Assembly (NCBI GenBank): GCA_907165065.1
Contig: OU015544.1
Coordinates: 1,240,001-1,304,000 of the forward strand
DNA length: 64,000 nucleotides
Direction of reading: 5' to 3'
Source of the DNA: Caprimulgus europaeus
Taxonomy: Eukaryota; Chordata; Aves; Caprimulgiformes; Caprimulgidae
Shown: positions 60,671 through 64,000 of the stretch, piece after piece
Position numbering within the stretch: position 1 is the stretch's first letter
How the letters are laid out: each line of letters starts with the position of its first letter
Translations under genes and position numbers: made by a program
The notes under the pieces: model-generated
What the model saw: only the letters and a program-made list of their open reading frames with translations
What the model was told of the DNA's origin: nothing
Database searches by the model: none

Positions 60671-60747
60671 CTGTTGAGCTCTTGAAAGATTGTGATTTTC
60701 TTATCTGTCCCTCCCGTGGCCCTGACTGTCCAGTGGCAGTCCAGCAG
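60671..60747 (+). other. Candidate cryptic poison exon, 77 bp
   Basis: A strong acceptor (GGTTTTTCTTTTCTGTGCAG ending at 60670) is followed by 77 bp and CAG|GTGAGA at 60748. If included after the RRM2 exon in phase 0 it reads CTG TTG AGC TCT TGA, a stop at the fifth codon; 77 nt is also not a multiple of three. This would truncate MSI2 within RRM2 and mark the mRNA for decay. No amino-acid similarity is expected or seen. Chance is possible in an 8 kb intron. Confidence 0.28.
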
Positions 60748-62176
60748 GTGAGAGGAGAGCCACGTCCCGAGCCCTGTGTCCGCCCCAGGGGCACCTTGGC
60801 AGAGCCAGAGCGCTGCCTCCCGCCAGAGCTAAAGCTGAGTGAGAATTTCCTCCTTTGGCTGTACAGTGTCCTGTGCTGTAACACGAACAGCAACGACCAA
60901 TTTAGCCTTTGAAAAAATAATCTTTTGTAACAACGACCCTCTGCTTTCTCTGTGCCTCGTGATGGGAGTGGGCAGAGGGAAGGAGGTGTGATCCACAGCC
61001 GGGGTTCCAGCCTGTTGGGGTGGGTTACAGAGCTTGTGTCCTACAGGCTTTCCTCTCTGACAGCTGTGAAAATATAAATCAAGAAAACATGAGAGAAAAC
61101 TCCTCCTCGTTTGGCAAGGCCGCCTGGGTGTGAAGGAGTTAATGTGCTGTTGCAGTATTAAGCACTCCAGTGGTTTACTTTTCCCTGAGACCTTGAGTAT
61201 GGCCTCTGAAGATGTTATTACAATAGAGTCGTTAGCATGAGAAAAGGTGGTTTTCTCTCCTGGGTTCATTTTGGGGGGATTTGGAGGTCTGTGGAGCTGG
61301 GGCTAGGGCCAGAGGCAGGAGGTGCAAGGAATTTTGCTTGTGTGAAAGTGAAAGCTTAGTTAATTTAGACTTGGCATACAGTTTGAATTGTATTGTTACC
61401 TCTGTTGGACATGGATATGTAGATTTAATGGTCAATAGGATACATGGACAGTCTATTCTGAGAGTATTTGCTTTGCAGAAAAGTCATTTTTTGGTTTGAC
61501 AAGCTGTTAGCCTTTCACATTTTCCAGCACTGTATTTCCAGATTCAATATTTGTGAATTGGTTGCATTTTATGAAATGAAGAGACAGAGTTGGACTCTGG
61601 TTTACATCCCAGTCTGTAATGGCCAGGATTCCCGAAGCATTTGTGGTACCCAGTAAAACAGAACGTGTTGGCATTTCTCTGACTGCTGCTGACCTCAGCG
61701 TTCCCTTCCAGAGCGACTCTGAGCTCTAGACCTGGTGTGAGAGAGCCTGTAACTCCTTTATTCTTCTTTCTATCTAAATTACCTGAGTGTACCTTGGGAG
61801 AAGTTGGTGAGCTTGAATCATGTCACCTCCTTAAAACAGAACGAGCCAGACACACACGTCATTGTTTGCAGCTTCTGGTGAGTTTGGGACGATGACAAAC
61901 ACAATTTGTGGGGGCAGTTCTGTCACAGTCACACGGAGCAGCACTCAGCCTCGTTCTCACTGCTGCCTCTGCCCTCTGCTTGTGCTTTAAACTCCAGTAT
62001 TTCTGCATTTCCTTATTTGAATGCTATGTCCATGATATTGCAAAGAATTATGAATATTCCTTTAAGTTTTTGCTTTGGTGTGTGACAGAGGGATCTGGGG
62101 TATCGTGGTCCCTCATGGCCCAAAGCACTTTTTATTATTTCTTCTCTCTCCTACTCATGCTCTTTTCTTTTTTTCC

Positions 62177-62201
62177 TTTTTTTTTTTTTTTTTTTTTTTT
62201 T
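62177..62201 (+). repeat. Poly-T run (25 bp)
   Basis: Longest homopolymer in the window, preceded by a pyrimidine-rich stretch (62161-62176). Followed by ACACAAACTGGG; no good exon begins there. Confidence 0.93.
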
Positions 62202-62565
62202 ACACAAACTGGGAAACTCGATCGTTGCTTAGAGAGAAGTCGGTGTTTTCGTTCTGTCAGTGAACAGTTGTATACAGGAAGTCAGTTTTTAGGTGGTCTG
62301 TAATAAGACACACGCTTTGTGGAAGTGGTTTTGTTATAAATTAGATGCTGGTTTCTACCTGGATTTTATGAAAAGAGGAAATGTTAAGGCAGGGTTTGTG
62401 GGCAAGAGGGCTGTATCAGAACTCAGCAGAAGTTTGAAGTACAATTTTATTTCCCATTCTGCTCTGGTTAAATGGAACAGTAAGGAAGCCTTTGTGCCGC
62501 GGCGCCGTAACCTGTGTGAGATTGGGTAATTGTGGCGGAGAGTCGGGGCCCCGAGCATCTGTCTT

Positions 62566-62632
62566 CTGTTTCCCACTGTGCCACCCACTTGCTGTCTGAC
62601 TTTGGGCAAGCTGGTTTATCTCTCCTGCCATT
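62566..62632 (+). mobile_element. MIR-like SINE remnant
   Basis: CACTGTGCCACCCACTTGCT, GTCTGACTTTGGGCAAGC and TGGTTTATCTCTCCTGCC follow the MIR core (GCCACTTACTAGCTGTGTGA, CCTTGGGCAAGT, then the CTCTGTGCCTCAG-like part) in order. Clear though diverged. Confidence 0.75.
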
Positions 62633-64000
62633 TCCTGGCCGTTCTTACTGGGTCAGCTCGGAAGGGCTTACGTGGGAAATGTAAATACGCCCGCGCTCAT
62701 GTCACTCAGACTAGAGGCATCGCCCTGGTCCTGGTGTCAGTGCTGGCGGTCCTGGGATCCACAGAGCATGGCCTGCATCCTTTGGTTAAAATGTATTGAT
62801 TTTAAGACAACTCTGCTCTATTCTTTGAGGCTTTTTGGGTTTTTTTGCATAAAGTTATGGCTGGTGCCCTATATTCTGCCTCACACACTTCAGTAATAGC
62901 AGGGGAGCAGTGTCAAGCCTGAGCTTGCAGGGCGTGATACACCACTGGCCACCCAAATGAAATCAGTGATTAGGCAGGGGCTGTGTTTGGGGAGGAAAAA
63001 GCTGTAAGGAAACATTTATGTTTCCTCCTCAGACACTGTGTGGATGTTTGTTTGTAGTGTCTTTATGTCAGTTTTGCAACTGAGCCAAGCCCATGAAAAT
63101 GACCTGTATCTCTTCCAAGACCCCAAGAAAGTAAATTCTGTTTTTTCACCCCACTTTTATACAAACCCAGTAGGCTCTGTAAAATACCTAACAAATGTAG
63201 TTAACCATCTTTGGTAACATCTTTAAATCGTCCCTGGAGGGGTCTTGGATTCAGCCCCAGTGTGGATGAGTGGGGTTGTAGAGGTAGAACTTCTCTGGAA
63301 GGAAAGGATTTGGCTTTGTTGAGCTGTGGTGGTGTCCCAGAGCCCCCGTTTTGGAGCAGGACCCGTGGAGCTGGCTGCTGTGCAGAGAGACAACAGCACG
63401 ATGAACTCTGCCCCAGGCAAGCTGCATCGGAAGCAAAAGACAGCGGTGTTCAGCCACAGCAAGAGAGTGAGGTGAAATTTTCTGATGGGTATTTCCAATA
63501 TGTGCTGTGAAATTGCATCGGATTCCACTTTGGCACTTATCTTGAAGTGCAGCCTCTTGGACTCTCCAGGAAGGTATTTGTGAATGTAGGCACTGCTCCT
63601 GACATCCTTGGAAGTGATAACCTGCGGCCGGAACATTACTGCTGTTCTTTGAGTAGCTGCAGCTGAGGGTGCCAGAGCTTTGCCTTGGGAAAACTCATGT
63701 TTTCACACTGGTTCTCTAGTGAAAAAAATAGCAGCAGTTATTTAAAGCCTTGTCTGGTGTAATTGAAGCTTGCACTATACTGCTCACAAATTTGGGGCAG
63801 GCTCATCAGCTAAAGGGAGTTAGTTCAAACATAATTGATTGGGGTGTGAGTGTTTGATCACTGTCATCATGCTCCGTAATAAATACACCAGTATGGAGTG
63901 ATAGGGTGTGAAATGGGAGGGTTTTTTAAATGCAGCTCTGAGTCTGGACCCTTAAGAAAAGGGCTTTTAAAAGTATCCGTGAGGAACTTCAGAGAAATTG

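Larger units (their letters stand above)
1..64000 (+). other. MSI2: Interior of the MSI2 (Musashi-2) transcription unit: two introns and one exon
   Basis: The only recognisable coding exon, at 55623-55715, is in the plus orientation, so the whole window is read as MSI2 pre-mRNA from left to right. Everything else lacks conserved protein similarity and contains transposon remnants, simple repeats and AT-rich stretches, as expected for vertebrate introns. MSI2 is a cytoplasmic RNA-binding protein with two RRM domains that controls translation and stability of target mRNAs in stem and progenitor cells; the gene is known for very long introns in vertebrates. I saw no match to the last RRM1 exon or to the next RRM2 exon (RNP1 region), so both neighbouring exons should lie outside the window. 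That the window is entirely inside the gene is an inference from this one exon. Confidence 0.88.
55716..64000 (+). other. MSI2: Start of the next MSI2 intron, no further MSI2 exon seen
   Basis: I looked for the next RRM2 segment (the RNP1 region) and did not find it. The 8.3 kb contains two MIR-like pieces, low-complexity AAACC/AAAAG sequence at 59153-59192, a 25-bp T run at 62177-62201, CpG-dense spots at 57811-57856 and 58325-58345, and exon-like segments at 57811-57932 and 60671-60747. Other ORFs have no recognisable domains. Confidence 0.8.

Overview
The window is vertebrate nuclear DNA, most likely from a bird. It consists almost entirely of intron from one very large gene. The only exon I can support is at 55623-55715 (+). 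It is 93 bp long, in phase 0 at both ends, and flanked by good splice sites. It encodes the first 31 residues of the second RNA-recognition motif of Musashi-2 (MSI2), including the RNP2 strand (IFVGGL). The bird assignment rests on three CR1 LINE 3' ends whose sequence is typical of avian CR1, on MIR-like ancient SINE remnants, and on the absence of any mammalian L1 or Alu.

Layout: positions 1-55622 belong to the long intron that separates the RRM1 exons, which lie outside the window, from the first RRM2 exon. Positions 55716-64000 are the start of the next intron. The upstream intron carries two CR1 copies in antisense (3999-4262 and 27107-27436), a sense CR1 tail (46018-46088), MIR-like SINE remnants (17602-17702, 19806-19914, and weaker ones at 35361-35446 and 47098-47142), a 21-bp minisatellite (7667-7762), a 31-bp minisatellite (48106-48260) and many simple repeats and homopolymer runs. 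The downstream intron has two more MIR-like pieces (57229-57350 and 62566-62632). Several AT-rich stretches with homeodomain, octamer or SOX-like words look like candidate conserved noncoding elements, but this cannot be confirmed without alignment. A few small CpG-dense patches stand out (4516-4640, 45281-45369, 50600-50735, 57811-57856).

What deserves a second look: (1) the 31-bp array places five CACGTG E-boxes at exact 31-bp spacing, about three helical turns; (2) a CpG-dense patch at 57811-57856 is followed by a YY1-like ATGGCG start codon in good Kozak context and a consensus splice donor, which resembles a small first exon; (3) exon-like segments at 22483-22556 and 60671-60747 have good splice sites and would introduce premature stops into MSI2 if included, as poison exons do. 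I did not find an operon, CRISPR array, RNA gene or independent protein-coding gene. The other open reading frames are short, lack recognisable domains, and are best explained as chance ORFs in intron.
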